Assembly (NCBI GenBank): GCA_937898635.1
Contig: CALEJW010000138.1
Location: 1 to 35,423, forward strand
Reading direction: 5' to 3'
Length of the DNA: 35,423 nucleotides
Origin: an uncultured Pseudomonadota bacterium
GTDB taxonomy: Bacteria > Pseudomonadota > Gammaproteobacteria > Burkholderiales > Usitatibacteraceae
The first letter of the stretch is position 1. Each line of letters opens with the position of its first letter. Position numbers and translations under genes: made by a program. Positions 15,901 to 23,637 of this stretch are shown piece after piece. The notes under the pieces are model-generated. The model saw nothing but the letters and a program-made list of their open reading frames with translations. It was not told where the DNA came from and made no database searches.

Positions 15901-15951
15901 GGCGGCGGTCCCGGGGGATCGCCGCTAGGTTACCACCCCGCCCGGGGTGTC

Positions 15952-16308
15952 CTAGCCTCCCGAGCCGGTCGCCGGCGCGGCCGGGGCCTTCTGGCGGTCG
16001 TGCTTCTGCTTGGCGATGCGCTTGCCCTGCCGTTCCTGCGCCCGGTGCAGCTTCGCCTTCTCGGCCCTGGTCACGGTGCCGTCGGCCTTGGCCTTGTCCT
16101 CCAGCTTCTGGACGTTCGCCTGCCCCTTCTCGAGGCGGGCCGCCTCCGCGGCGTTGAGCTGGCCGGATTGCACGCCCTTCTGGATGCGCTTTTCCTGGTT
16201 GGCCTGGCGCTTGTCGACGCGGGGCGTCTCGGCCTGGGCAAGGGCCGGGAGGGCGAGGGCCGAAGCGACGGCGGCGGCGACGGCGGCGATGAGGGTCCTG
16301 GGATGCAT
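15952..16308 (-). CDS. Small secreted, highly charged protein of unknown function
   Basis: The 118-residue protein has a clear signal peptide (residues 1-26, ending AQA|E). The mature part is almost entirely Lys/Arg/Glu/Gln/Ala-rich helix with two similar units, RIQKGVQSGQLNAAEAARLE and KAKADGTVTRAEKAKLHRAQ. Each has a Gly-containing turn followed by an acidic helix start. The units recall degenerate EF-hand-like or helix-turn-helix repeats. It ends in a Lys/Ala/Pro tail. I do not recognise a named family; proteins of this look are common in betaproteobacterial periplasms. It is the first gene of the minus-strand run and is divergent from oligopeptidase B. A GGAG sequence precedes the ATG. 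Confidence 0.75.
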   Translation of the reverse strand: MHPRTLIAAVAAAVASALALPALAQAETPRVDKRQANQEKRIQKGVQSGQLNAAEAARLEKGQANVQKLEDKAKADGTVTRAEKAKLHRAQERQGKRIAKQKHDRQKAPAAPATGSGG

Positions 16309-16433
16309 GGAGTTCTCCTGGGTTGGATGGGCAGGCGCGGCTCGGCCCGCACGAGCCTACAACGGCAGCCTCCGGGCGGGCGTTGACGCCGTTACATCTC
16401 CTTGCCGCCCCGGGGACCGGCGCTTCGCTTCGC

Positions 16434-16439
16434 TATAAT
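16434..16439 (+). promoter_or_regulatory. Consensus -10 element upstream of oligopeptidase B
   Basis: A perfect TATAAT occurs 61 bp before the chosen start codon, in the divergent region between the charged secreted protein and ptrB. No clear -35 lies at 16-18 bp. It suggests a leader of about 55 nt. Confidence 0.4.
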
Positions 16440-16500
16440 TCGCGCTCCCCCCCATGGGGCTGCCTGCCCGGCCCACGACGCCGGCGCGGCCCTCCCCGCC

Positions 16501-18567
16501 ATGAGTCCCGCGCCCGCCGCCTCCCGATCCCTTGCGCCGACCCCGCCCGTGGCGAAGCGGGTCCCGGCGAGGACCACGATGTTCGGCGACACGCGCGTCG
16601 ACGACTACGCGTGGATGCAGGACCGGAACGACCCCGCGGTCCTCGCCTACCTGGAGGCGGAGAACGCCTACGCCCGCGCCGCGACGCGGCACCTCGCGGG
16701 CCTTCGCCGCCGGCTCTACCGCGAGATGCTCTCCCGCATCCGCGAGACGGACGAGACCGTTCCCTACCGCTACCACGGGTGGTGGTACTACGCGCGCGAC
16801 GTGAAGGGGCGCCAGTACCCGCTCTACTGCCGGCGCAAGGGCTCGATGCGTGCGCCCGAGCAGGTCATGCTCGACGTGAACCGCCTCGCGCGGGGCCACG
16901 CGTACACGAGCGTGGATTTCTGGGACGTGAGCCCGGACGGCCGCTACCTCGCCTACGGGGTCGACCACAGCGGCTACCGCGAGTACACGGTCTTCGTGAA
17001 GGACCTCGCCACGGGCAGGCTGCTCGCCGACCGGCTCGAGCGCGTGGACGACCTCGTGTGGGCGGGCGATTGCGCGACGCTCTTCTACACGCGGCAGAAC
17101 GAGGCCAAGAGAGCCGACCGGCTGTTCCGGCACCGCCTCGGCGAGGCGGACGACCCGCTCGTGTGGGAGGAAAGGGACGAGCTCTTCAGCGTCGAGGTGG
17201 GCGCGACGCGGAGCGAGGCCTGGATCGTCGTCACCTCCTGCTCGATGGACACCTCGGAGGTGCGCGTGATCCCGGCGGCGAGGCCGCAGGCGCCGCCCGC
17301 GCTTGTCGCCCGGCGCCGCGCCGGCCACGAGTACTACGTCGGCCACCACGGCGACGAGTTCTGGATCCGGACCAACGACCGGGGGAAGAACTTCCGCCTG
17401 GTCCGCGCCCCGCAGTCCGATCCCCGGCCGCGCAACTGGAAGCAGGTGCTCGCCCATCGCCGCGGCGTCGTGCTGGAGGAAGTCCACCTCTTCCGCGACT
17501 TCTGGGTGGCCGCCGAGCGCCAGGGCGGCGTGCCGAGGCTCCGGGTGGGCGACCTGCGCGGGGGAGGGCGCCACGAAATCGCCCTGCCGGAGAAGGTCCG
17601 CGCCGTCGCGCCGGGCACGAACGCGGAGTACGACGCGAAGTCCTTCCGCTTCGTCTACGAGAGCTACGTCACGCCGCGCTCGGTGTTCGACTACGACGTC
17701 GCGAGGCGCAAGGCGAGGCTGCGCAAGCGCCAGCCCGTGCTGGGCGGCTACCGCCCGCGCGACTACGACTGCGCGATGCTCATGGCCCGGGCCGGGGACG
17801 GGACGAAGGTGCCGGTCTCGCTCGTCTGGCGGCGCTCGATGCGCCGGGACGGCCCGCAGCCGCTTCTCCTGCACGGCTACGGGGCCTACGGCCACGCCCT
17901 CGACGCCCATTTCAGCTCCGCGCAGCTTTCGCTCCTCGACCGCGGCATGGTCTGCGCCGTGGCGCACGTGCGCGGCGGCGGCGAGTTCGGGCGCCCCTGG
18001 TACGAGGCGGGCCGGCTCGAGCGCAAGGGGAACACCTTCACCGACTTCATCGCGGCCGCGGAGCACCTCGTCGCGAAGGGCTGGACCTCGCCCGGGCAGC
18101 TCGTCATCGAGGGCGGCAGCGCCGGCGGCCTGCTGGTCGGCGCCGTCGCGAACCTGCGGCCGGAACTCTTCCGCGCGGTCGTGAGCGAAGTGCCCTTCGT
18201 GGACGTCCTCGGCACCATGCTCGACGCCTCGCTCCCGCTCACCACGCAGGAATACGTCGAGTGGGGCAACCCGAACGAGGCGAGGGGCTACCGGACGATC
18301 CGCGCCTACTCGCCCTACGACCGGCTCTCGCGCCAGGCCTACCCGGCGATGCTCGTGGAGGCCTCCCTCAACGACAGCCAGGTGCCCTACTGGGAGGCGG
18401 CCAAGTACGTGGCGAAGCTGAGGCGCCTGAAGACCGACGCGAACCCCGTGATCCTGCGCACCATCCTCGAGGCGGGCCACGGCGGCTCCTCCGGGCGCTA
18501 CGACGCGCTGCGCGAGCTCGCCTTCAACTACGCCTTCATCCTCGACCAGGCGGGGCTCGCGCGATGA
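16501..18567 (+). CDS. ptrB: Oligopeptidase B (S9A serine peptidase)
   Basis: The 688-residue enzyme cleaves short peptides after basic residues. An N-terminal beta-propeller domain (about 80-410) is followed by an alpha/beta-hydrolase domain. The catalytic triad is Ser540 in GGSAGG, Asp625 in SLNDSQVPYWE and His660 in GHGG. The gaps of 85 and 35 residues equal those I recall for E. coli PtrB. RGGGEFGRPWYEAGR is the conserved lead-in. The start at 16501 gives the family N-terminus, with VAKRVPARTTMFGDTRVDDYAW; an ATG at 16402 would place the -10 element inside the gene. No good Shine-Dalgarno sequence is visible. Its stop overlaps the start of the EamA gene (ATGA). The protein has no signal peptide and is probably cytoplasmic. 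Confidence 0.93.
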   Translation: MSPAPAASRSLAPTPPVAKRVPARTTMFGDTRVDDYAWMQDRNDPAVLAYLEAENAYARAATRHLAGLRRRLYREMLSRIRETDETVPYRYHGWWYYARDVKGRQYPLYCRRKGSMRAPEQVMLDVNRLARGHAYTSVDFWDVSPDGRYLAYGVDHSGYREYTVFVKDLATGRLLADRLERVDDLVWAGDCATLFYTRQNEAKRADRLFRHRLGEADDPLVWEERDELFSVEVGATRSEAWIVVTSCSMDTSEVRVIPAARPQAPPALVARRRAGHEYYVGHHGDEFWIRTNDRGKNFRLVRAPQSDPRPRNWKQVLAHRRGVVLEEVHLFRDFWVAAERQGGVPRLRVGDLRGGGRHEIALPEKVRAVAPGTNAEYDAKSFRFVYESYVTPRSVFDYDVARRKARLRKRQPVLGGYRPRDYDCAMLMARAGDGTKVPVSLVWRRSMRRDGPQPLLLHGYGAYGHALDAHFSSAQLSLLDRGMVCAVAHVRGGGEFGRPWYEAGRLERKGNTFTDFIAAAEHLVAKGWTSPGQLVIEGGSAGGLLVGAVANLRPELFRAVVSEVPFVDVLGTMLDASLPLTTQEYVEWGNPNEARGYRTIRAYSPYDRLSRQAYPAMLVEASLNDSQVPYWEAAKYVAKLRRLKTDANPVILRTILEAGHGGSSGRYDALRELAFNYAFILDQAGLAR

Positions 18568-19436
18568 CGAACTTCCAGCTCTACGCCGCGTGCGTGGCGA
18601 TCTGGGGCTCGACCTGGATCGCGATCACCTTCCAGCTCGGCGCGGCCGCCCCCGAGGCGAGCGTCTTCCACCGCTTCCTCCTCGCCTCCGCGATGCTCTT
18701 CGCCTATTGCCGGGCGCGCGGCCTGCGGCTCGCCTTCCCGCCCCGCGACCACCTGTGGATCGCGCTCCAGGGCGTGCTCATGTTCAGCGCGAGCTACATC
18801 TGCGTCTACTACGCGGAGAAGCACGTGGTCTCCGGGCTCGTGGCGGTGGGCTACTCGGCGAGCCCGCTGCTCAACATGCTCGGCATGCGCTACTTCTTCG
18901 GCGCGGCGATGACCCGGCGCGTGGCGCTGGGGGCGCTCCTGGGCATCGCCGGCATCACCCTCGTCTTCTGGCCGGAGTTCGCGCGCCTCAGGGCCGACGC
19001 GCTCGTGGCGATCGGCGCCTTCTTCACCGCGGCGGCGGTCATCCTGTCGGCCCTCTCCAGCATGGCGGCGCACCGCAACCAGGGCGCAGGGCTCCCGATC
19101 TGGCAGACGATGGCCTGGGGAATGCTCTACGGCGCGCTCTTCTCGATGGCCTGCGCGCTCGCCCTCGGCCGCCCGCTCGGCTTCGAGCCCACGCCCGCCT
19201 ACGTCGCCTCGCTCCTCTACCTCGTGGTCTTCGGCTCCATCCTCGCCTTCGGCGGCTTCCTCACGCTGCTCGGTCGCATCGGCGCCGCGCGCGCGGGCTA
19301 CATCGGGGTGATGGTGCCGATCGTGGCGCTCGCGGTCTCCGCCGCGTTCGAGGGCTACCACTGGGGGCCGCTCGCGATCCTCGGCGTGGCGGTCTCGGTC
19401 GCGGGCAACGTGATCATCCTGCGCCGCGCGGGCTGA
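18564..19436 (+). CDS. EamA/DMT family transporter
   Basis: The 290-residue protein has about ten hydrophobic helices in two EamA repeats. The N-terminal repeat includes WGSTWIAITFQLG and VSGLVAVGYSASPLLNMLG; the second ends with GYIGVMVPIVALAVSAAFEGYHW followed by a last helix. DMT transporters export amino acids or small metabolites. The ATG overlaps the ptrB stop by four bases, so the genes are co-translated, and a link to peptide or amino-acid overflow is possible but unproven. It runs convergently into the NTF2-like gene with a 7-bp gap. Confidence 0.9.
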   Translation: MTNFQLYAACVAIWGSTWIAITFQLGAAAPEASVFHRFLLASAMLFAYCRARGLRLAFPPRDHLWIALQGVLMFSASYICVYYAEKHVVSGLVAVGYSASPLLNMLGMRYFFGAAMTRRVALGALLGIAGITLVFWPEFARLRADALVAIGAFFTAAAVILSALSSMAAHRNQGAGLPIWQTMAWGMLYGALFSMACALALGRPLGFEPTPAYVASLLYLVVFGSILAFGGFLTLLGRIGAARAGYIGVMVPIVALAVSAAFEGYHWGPLAILGVAVSVAGNVIILRRAG

Positions 19437-19443
19437 AAGGGTC

Positions 19444-19917
19444 TCAGGCGGCGCGCCGCTCGCGGAAGCGCTCGAGCTGCCTCGCCGCCTGCCGGCGCAC
19501 CATCCATTTCACCGGCGCGAACCAGCCGAGGAAGCGCCCGAGGGGGCCGAGCGCCTGCGCCGACCAGCGCCAGAAGGAGAAGCGGTCGTAGTGGCGCACG
19601 ATGCGCCCGTCCCGGAAGGCGAACATCGCCTCGATGCGGTTCACGACGCTGCGGCCCGTCCGCGTGAAGGTGTAGCGCGCGGTCCAGCGCGCCCGGGCGC
19701 CTTCGCCGTCCGCGCGCGCCTCCTCGAGGACGACCTCGAGGTCCTCGGCGCGGGAGACGAGCATGCGCCACATGTCCCGCGCCTCCTCGCCGCGCAGCCG
19801 CGGGAAGGCCGGGTCGGAGAAGAACACCTCGTCGTGGTAGCAGCGCGCCATCGCCTCGGCGTCGCGGCGGGCGAAGGCGGCGTAGAACTCGCGGACGAGG
19901 ACCTCGTGCGGATGCAT
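19444..19917 (-). CDS. NTF2-like/SnoaL-like protein
   Basis: The 157-residue protein has the NTF2/ketosteroid-isomerase-like fold signatures. The N-terminal helix is VREFYAAFARRDAEAMARCYHDEVFFSDPAF, seen here in pieces such as FYAAFARRDAEAM and CYHDEVFFSDPAF; RWTARYTF and FRDGRIVRHYDRFSFWRW follow. A C-terminal segment with GRFLGWFAPVKWMVRRQA is hydrophobic and basic and may touch the membrane. The family includes isomerases, dehydratases and ligand-binding proteins, so no reaction is assigned. It is divergent from fhs, and the intergenic region carries two FNR-like boxes. Confidence 0.8.
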   Translation of the reverse strand: MHPHEVLVREFYAAFARRDAEAMARCYHDEVFFSDPAFPRLRGEEARDMWRMLVSRAEDLEVVLEEARADGEGARARWTARYTFTRTGRSVVNRIEAMFAFRDGRIVRHYDRFSFWRWSAQALGPLGRFLGWFAPVKWMVRRQAARQLERFRERRAA

Positions 19918-19932
19918 GGCGGTGCGCCCTTC

Positions 19933-19992
19933 TTGACGGCGATCAAGCCTTGACCCGAGTCAAGGCCCCGCATTTTGCGGCGTTCCTATACT
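19933..19992 (+). promoter_or_regulatory. Tandem FNR/ANR-like boxes and -10 element upstream of fhs
   Basis: Two TTGA-N6-TCAA sites lie in tandem: TTGACGGCGATCAA (19933-19946) and TTGACCCGAGTCAA (19950-19963). The second is the core of a perfect 8-bp-arm inverted repeat (19947-19966). A TATACT -10 follows at 19987-19992 without a -35. The second box is centred about 42.5 bp before the inferred start at about 19999, close to the -41.5 of class II FNR/CRP activation. The first lies 17 bp further upstream. Confidence 0.55.
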
Positions 19993-20045
19993 CGGGGCAA
20001 CCCGAAGCGCCCCTTCGCCCCCATTCCGACGAGGAGATTGCACCC

Positions 20046-21716
20046 ATGCTGTCCGACATCGAGATCGCCCAGAAGGCGAAGATGAAGCCCATCGGCGAGA
20101 TCGCCGGAAAGCTCGGCATCCCCGAGGAGGCGATCGAGCCCTTCGGGCGCACCAAGGCCAAGATCTCGCTCGACTACATCGACACGCTCGAGGCGAAGCC
20201 GGACGGCAAGCTCATCCTCGTCACCGCGATCAGCCCCACGCCGGCGGGCGAGGGCAAGACCACCACCACGGTCGGCCTGGGCGACGCCCTGAACCACATC
20301 GGGAAGAAGGCCGTCATCTGCCTGCGCGAGCCCTCGCTCGGGCCCGTCTTCGGGATGAAGGGCGGGGCGGCGGGCGGCGGCTACGCGCAGGTGGTCCCGA
20401 TGGAGGACATCAACCTGCACTTCACCGGCGACTTCAACGCGATCGGGCTCGCGAACAACCTGCTCGCCGCGATGATCGACAACCACATCAACCACGGCAA
20501 CGAGCTCGGCTTCGACGTGCGCCGCATCGCCTGGAAGCGCGTGATGGACATGAACGACCGGGCGCTGCGCGAGATCACCGTCGCCCTCGGCGGGCCGGCC
20601 AACGGCTTCCCGCGCGAGGACGGCTTCGACATCGTGGTGGCCTCCGAGGTGATGGCGATCTTCTGCCTCGCGACCTCGGTGAAGGACCTGAAGGAGCGCC
20701 TGGGCAAGATCGTGTGCGGCTACACCCGCGACCAGAAGCCGATCCTCGCGAGGGACCTGAAGACGCACGGGGCCATGACCGCCCTCCTGAAGGACGCGCT
20801 CGCGCCCAACCTGGTGCAGACGCTCGAGCACTCGCCCGCCTTCATCCACGGCGGGCCGTTCGCCAACATCGCGCACGGCTGCAACTCCGTGCTCGCCACG
20901 CGCACGGCGCTCAAGCTCGGCGACTACGTGGTGACGGAAGCCGGGTTCGGCGCGGACCTCGGCGCCGAGAAGTTCGTCGACATCAAGTGCCGCAAGGCGG
21001 GCCTGAAGCCCTCGGCCGTCGTGCTCGTGGCCACCATCCGGGCCCTCAAGTTCCACGGCGGCATCGACGTGAAGGAGCTGGGCCGGGAGAACCTCGAGGC
21101 GCTCGCCAAGGGCATCGCCAACATCGAGCGGCACGTGAACAACATCCGCAACAACTACGGCCTGCCGTGCGTGGTGGCGATCAACCACCGCACCGAGGAC
21201 ACGGCCGCGGAGGTGAAGCTGCTCCAGGACAAGATGGCCCACCACGGCGCCCGGGTGATCCTCGCCCGCCACTGGGCCGAGGGCGGCAAGGGCGCGGTGG
21301 ACGTGGCGAAGGAGGTCGTGCGCCTGTGCGAGGAGCCCAACAGCTTCAAGTTCGTCTACGAGGAGCAGGCGACGCTGTGGGACAAGATGAAGGCCATCGC
21401 CACGAAGATCTACGGGGCGTCCGACATCACCGCGGACTCCAAGGTCCGCGCCCAGATCAAGCGCCTGCAGGAATCCGGCTACGGCCACTACCCGATCTGC
21501 GTGGCGAAGACCCAGTACTCCTTCTCCACCGACCCGCAGCTGCGCGGCGCGCCCTCGGGGCACGTGGTCAACGTGCGCGAGGTGCGGCTCGCCGCGGGGG
21601 CGGAATTCGTCGTCATGATCTGCGGCGACATCATGACCATGCCGGGGCTGCCGAAGGTGCCCTCGGCCTGCTCCATCGACGTGGGGGACGACGGGCGGAT
21701 CCTGGGGCTCTTCTAG
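20046..21716 (+). CDS. fhs: Formate-tetrahydrofolate ligase
   Basis: The 556-residue enzyme makes 10-formyl-THF from formate, THF and ATP, feeding C1 units into purine, Met and Ser synthesis; the length is that of the family. The nucleotide-binding loop is TPAGEGKTTT (residues 65-74). Further signatures are SLGPVFGMKGGAAGGGYAQV, LHFTGDFNAIG, NHINHGNELGFD and EAGFGADLGAEKF. The start at 20046 is preceded by GAGGAG (20031-20036). Upstream are tandem FNR-like boxes with a -10, which suggests induction at low oxygen when formate accumulates. An intrinsic terminator follows. No folD or purU gene is adjacent. Confidence 0.97.
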   Translation: MLSDIEIAQKAKMKPIGEIAGKLGIPEEAIEPFGRTKAKISLDYIDTLEAKPDGKLILVTAISPTPAGEGKTTTTVGLGDALNHIGKKAVICLREPSLGPVFGMKGGAAGGGYAQVVPMEDINLHFTGDFNAIGLANNLLAAMIDNHINHGNELGFDVRRIAWKRVMDMNDRALREITVALGGPANGFPREDGFDIVVASEVMAIFCLATSVKDLKERLGKIVCGYTRDQKPILARDLKTHGAMTALLKDALAPNLVQTLEHSPAFIHGGPFANIAHGCNSVLATRTALKLGDYVVTEAGFGADLGAEKFVDIKCRKAGLKPSAVVLVATIRALKFHGGIDVKELGRENLEALAKGIANIERHVNNIRNNYGLPCVVAINHRTEDTAAEVKLLQDKMAHHGARVILARHWAEGGKGAVDVAKEVVRLCEEPNSFKFVYEEQATLWDKMKAIATKIYGASDITADSKVRAQIKRLQESGYGHYPICVAKTQYSFSTDPQLRGAPSGHVVNVREVRLAAGAEFVVMICGDIMTMPGLPKVPSACSIDVGDDGRILGLF

Positions 21717-21739
21717 GGGCCGGCCCCGGCCGCGGGAAT

Positions 21740-21761
21740 AAAGGGGGATCGCCCCCTTTTT
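21740..21761 (+). terminator. Intrinsic terminator after fhs
   Basis: AAAGGGGG pairs with CCCCCTTT around an ATCG loop (21740-21759) and runs into TTTTT (21757-21761). It lies 24 bp after the fhs stop. Only 3 bp separate it from the -10 of the kinase gene. Confidence 0.78.
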
Positions 21762-21764
21762 CCC

Positions 21765-21770
21765 TATAAT
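21765..21770 (+). promoter_or_regulatory. Consensus -10 directly before the kinase start codon
   Basis: A perfect TATAAT lies 7 bp before the ATG at 21778. Transcription would start at or within a base or two of the start codon. No ribosome binding site is present. The place for a -35 is taken by the G-rich terminator stem, so the promoter may rely on an activator. Confidence 0.5.
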
Positions 21771-21777
21771 CCGGTCC

Positions 21778-23058
21778 ATGAAGAACATCGGGAAATACCA
21801 GATCGTCCGGGAACTGGGCAAGGGCGCGACGGGGAAGGTCTACCTCGCCACGGACCCCTTCGGCGACCGGCAGGTCGCCATCAAGGTGGCCTTTCCCGAG
21901 GCCCTCAAGAGCTCCGAGGACGGCGCCTTCTACAAGAAGATGTTCCTGAACGAGGCGGCCCTCGCCGGCAAGTTGAACCACCCGCACATCGTCGAGATCT
22001 ACGACGCGGTGGTCGAGGACGAGTTCAGCTACATCGTGATGGAGTACGTCGAGGGCGGCACCCTGGAGAAGTTCTGCGGGGCCGACTCCCTCCTCGACCC
22101 CGCCGAGGTCGCCGAGATCATGTTCAAGTGCGTGCGGGCGCTGGCCTTCGCGCAGCGCCTGGGCCTCACCCACCGCGACATCAAGCCGGGCAACATCCTC
22201 CACGTCGACGGCACGGACATCAAGATCGCCGACTTCGGCGCCGCCATCAACACGGTGTCCGACCGCACGGTGATCACGAACGTCGGCTCCCCCGCCTACA
22301 TGGCGCCGGAGCTCGTGACCGGCACGGCGCAGGCCTCCGCCGTCACCGACATCTACGCCCTCGGCATCGTCATGTACTACCTCCTCGCGGGGCGCCTGCC
22401 GTTCTCCGGCGCCAACACGATGAGCGTCATCTACCAGATCGTGAACACCGAGCCCGAGGCGCCCGGCGTGCACCGCGAGGGGCTCCCCGCGGACCTCGAC
22501 GCGATCGTGATGAAGGCCATGGCGCGCGACCCCGCCGCCCGCTATGCCTCCTGGGAGGAGTTCGGGCAGGCCCTCGCGGAGGTCTGGAAGAAGCTCAACC
22601 GGGAGGGCGAGCGCGAGCAGTCCGACACCGAGCGCTTCAGCCTGTGCCGCAACCTCCCGTTCTTCAAGGACTTCCCGGAGAACGAGCTCTGGGAGGTGCT
22701 GCGCATCTCCAAGTGGCGCAAGTTCGCGCCCAACACCGCGCTCATCAAGGAAGGCGACCACGGCGATTCCTTCTTCGTCCTCGCCGGGGGCTACGTGCGC
22801 GTGACGCGGGGCAAGCGCACCCTGAGCGTGCTCTCCGCGGGCGACTGCTTCGGCGAGATGTCCTACCTCGCCCGCAAGGACTCGCCGCACCGCTCGGCGA
22901 CCGTGACCACCACCTCCGACTGCATCGTGATCAAGATCCGCGCCGAGGACCTGCGCGCCTCCTCGCTCTCCTGCCGCCGGCTCTTCGACGAGCGCTTCCT
23001 CAACACGCTCGTGGAGCGCCTCGAGGCCGCGAACGAGCAGCTCGCGGTGATGTCCTGA
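21778..23058 (+). CDS. Ser/Thr protein kinase fused to a cyclic-nucleotide-binding domain
   Basis: The 426-residue protein has a complete Hanks-type kinase domain (about 7-270). It has a Gly-rich loop GKGATGKVY, Lys36 in VAIK, Glu59, HRDIKPGN (132-139) with catalytic Asp134, DFG at 152-154 and APE at 176-178. A cNMP-binding domain follows (about 288-400). Its phosphate-binding cassette keeps both key residues, Glu360 in FGEM and Arg372 in HRSATV, so cyclic-nucleotide binding is plausible. There is no transmembrane helix, so the kinase is cytoplasmic. The layout resembles a one-chain PKA/PKG, but with the sensor C-terminal. Targets are unknown, and no phosphatase gene is adjacent. Confidence 0.93.
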   Translation: MKNIGKYQIVRELGKGATGKVYLATDPFGDRQVAIKVAFPEALKSSEDGAFYKKMFLNEAALAGKLNHPHIVEIYDAVVEDEFSYIVMEYVEGGTLEKFCGADSLLDPAEVAEIMFKCVRALAFAQRLGLTHRDIKPGNILHVDGTDIKIADFGAAINTVSDRTVITNVGSPAYMAPELVTGTAQASAVTDIYALGIVMYYLLAGRLPFSGANTMSVIYQIVNTEPEAPGVHREGLPADLDAIVMKAMARDPAARYASWEEFGQALAEVWKKLNREGEREQSDTERFSLCRNLPFFKDFPENELWEVLRISKWRKFAPNTALIKEGDHGDSFFVLAGGYVRVTRGKRTLSVLSAGDCFGEMSYLARKDSPHRSATVTTTSDCIVIKIRAEDLRASSLSCRRLFDERFLNTLVERLEAANEQLAVMS

Positions 23059-23065
23059 GCCCCGC

Positions 23066-23554
23066 CTAGCCCGACAGGAGCCAGGCGGTCGCGTAGACGC
23101 CCACCATCAGGAAGGCGAGGGTGAGCTTGGCGATCGAGCCGAGCAGGAGCCCCAGCCACGTGCCCAGCCCCGCGCGGCCCGCGTGCAAGAGCTCGCGCCG
23201 GGCGGAGAGCTCTCCCGCCACCGCCCCGACGAAGGGCCCCACGACGAGCCCCGGGAGCCCGAAGAAGATGCCCACGACGGCGCCGATCGTCGCGCCCACG
23301 ACCGCGCGCGGGCTCGCGCCCATGCGCTTGGCCCCGAAAGCCGAGGCGAGGAGGTCGGCCGCGATGGCGAGCGCGGTGAGCAGGCCCAGGATCACGATGG
23401 CGAAGGCGCCGACCCGCTGGAAATCGTCGGCCCAGGCGGCGAGCAGCAGCCCGCCGAAGACGAAGGCGATGCCCGGCAGGAGGGGGACGACCGTGCCGGC
23501 GATCCCCACGACGACGAGGAGGGCGGCGATGGCCTGGTAGTAGACGGGATCCAT
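23066..23554 (-). CDS. DUF456 family membrane protein
   Basis: The 162-residue protein is mostly hydrophobic with about four to five helices and Gly-rich, glycine-zipper-like stretches (GATIGAVVGIFFGLPGLVVGPFVGA, seen in pieces as VVGATIGAVVGIFFG and GLVVGPFVGAVAG). The PLLPGIAFVFGGLLLAAWADDF segment near the N-terminus is the DUF456 signature. Function unknown. The start at 23554 was chosen because the family begins just before this helix; the frame stays open upstream to 23656 but that part is not hydrophobic. It is convergent with the kinase gene, with a 7-bp gap. Confidence 0.82.
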   Translation of the reverse strand: MDPVYYQAIAALLVVVGIAGTVVPLLPGIAFVFGGLLLAAWADDFQRVGAFAIVILGLLTALAIAADLLASAFGAKRMGASPRAVVGATIGAVVGIFFGLPGLVVGPFVGAVAGELSARRELLHAGRAGLGTWLGLLLGSIAKLTLAFLMVGVYATAWLLSG

Positions 23555-23605
23555 GGCGGGCGAAAGGGCTGTTACCGGCGCGCGCCGGTGGGGGGCGAGG
23601 GCCCA

Positions 23606-23614
23606 TGCTATCGT
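23606..23614 (+). promoter_or_regulatory. Possible extended -10 upstream of the glc cluster
   Basis: TGCTATCGT matches the TGn extended -10 layout. It would give a leader of about 17 nt before the glcD ATG at 23638, which has no Shine-Dalgarno sequence. The hexamer is degenerate. Confidence 0.25.
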
Positions 23615-23637
23615 ATGAACGCCCCCCTTTCCCCCCC

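Noticed and set aside
15934..15949. CACCCCG/CGGGGTG hairpin after the charged secreted protein gene
   Set aside because: It has a 2-nt loop and no T-tract, and lies between closely spaced genes on the same strand. It is too weak to call a terminator.
16357..18480. 707-residue open frame on the minus strand
   Set aside because: It is antisense to oligopeptidase B, whose catalytic triad is intact on the plus strand.
19918..20045. Riboswitch (ZTP or THF type) upstream of fhs
   Set aside because: The region is explained by the FNR-like boxes and promoter. The remaining leader of about 47 nt is too short, and I see no conserved aptamer core.
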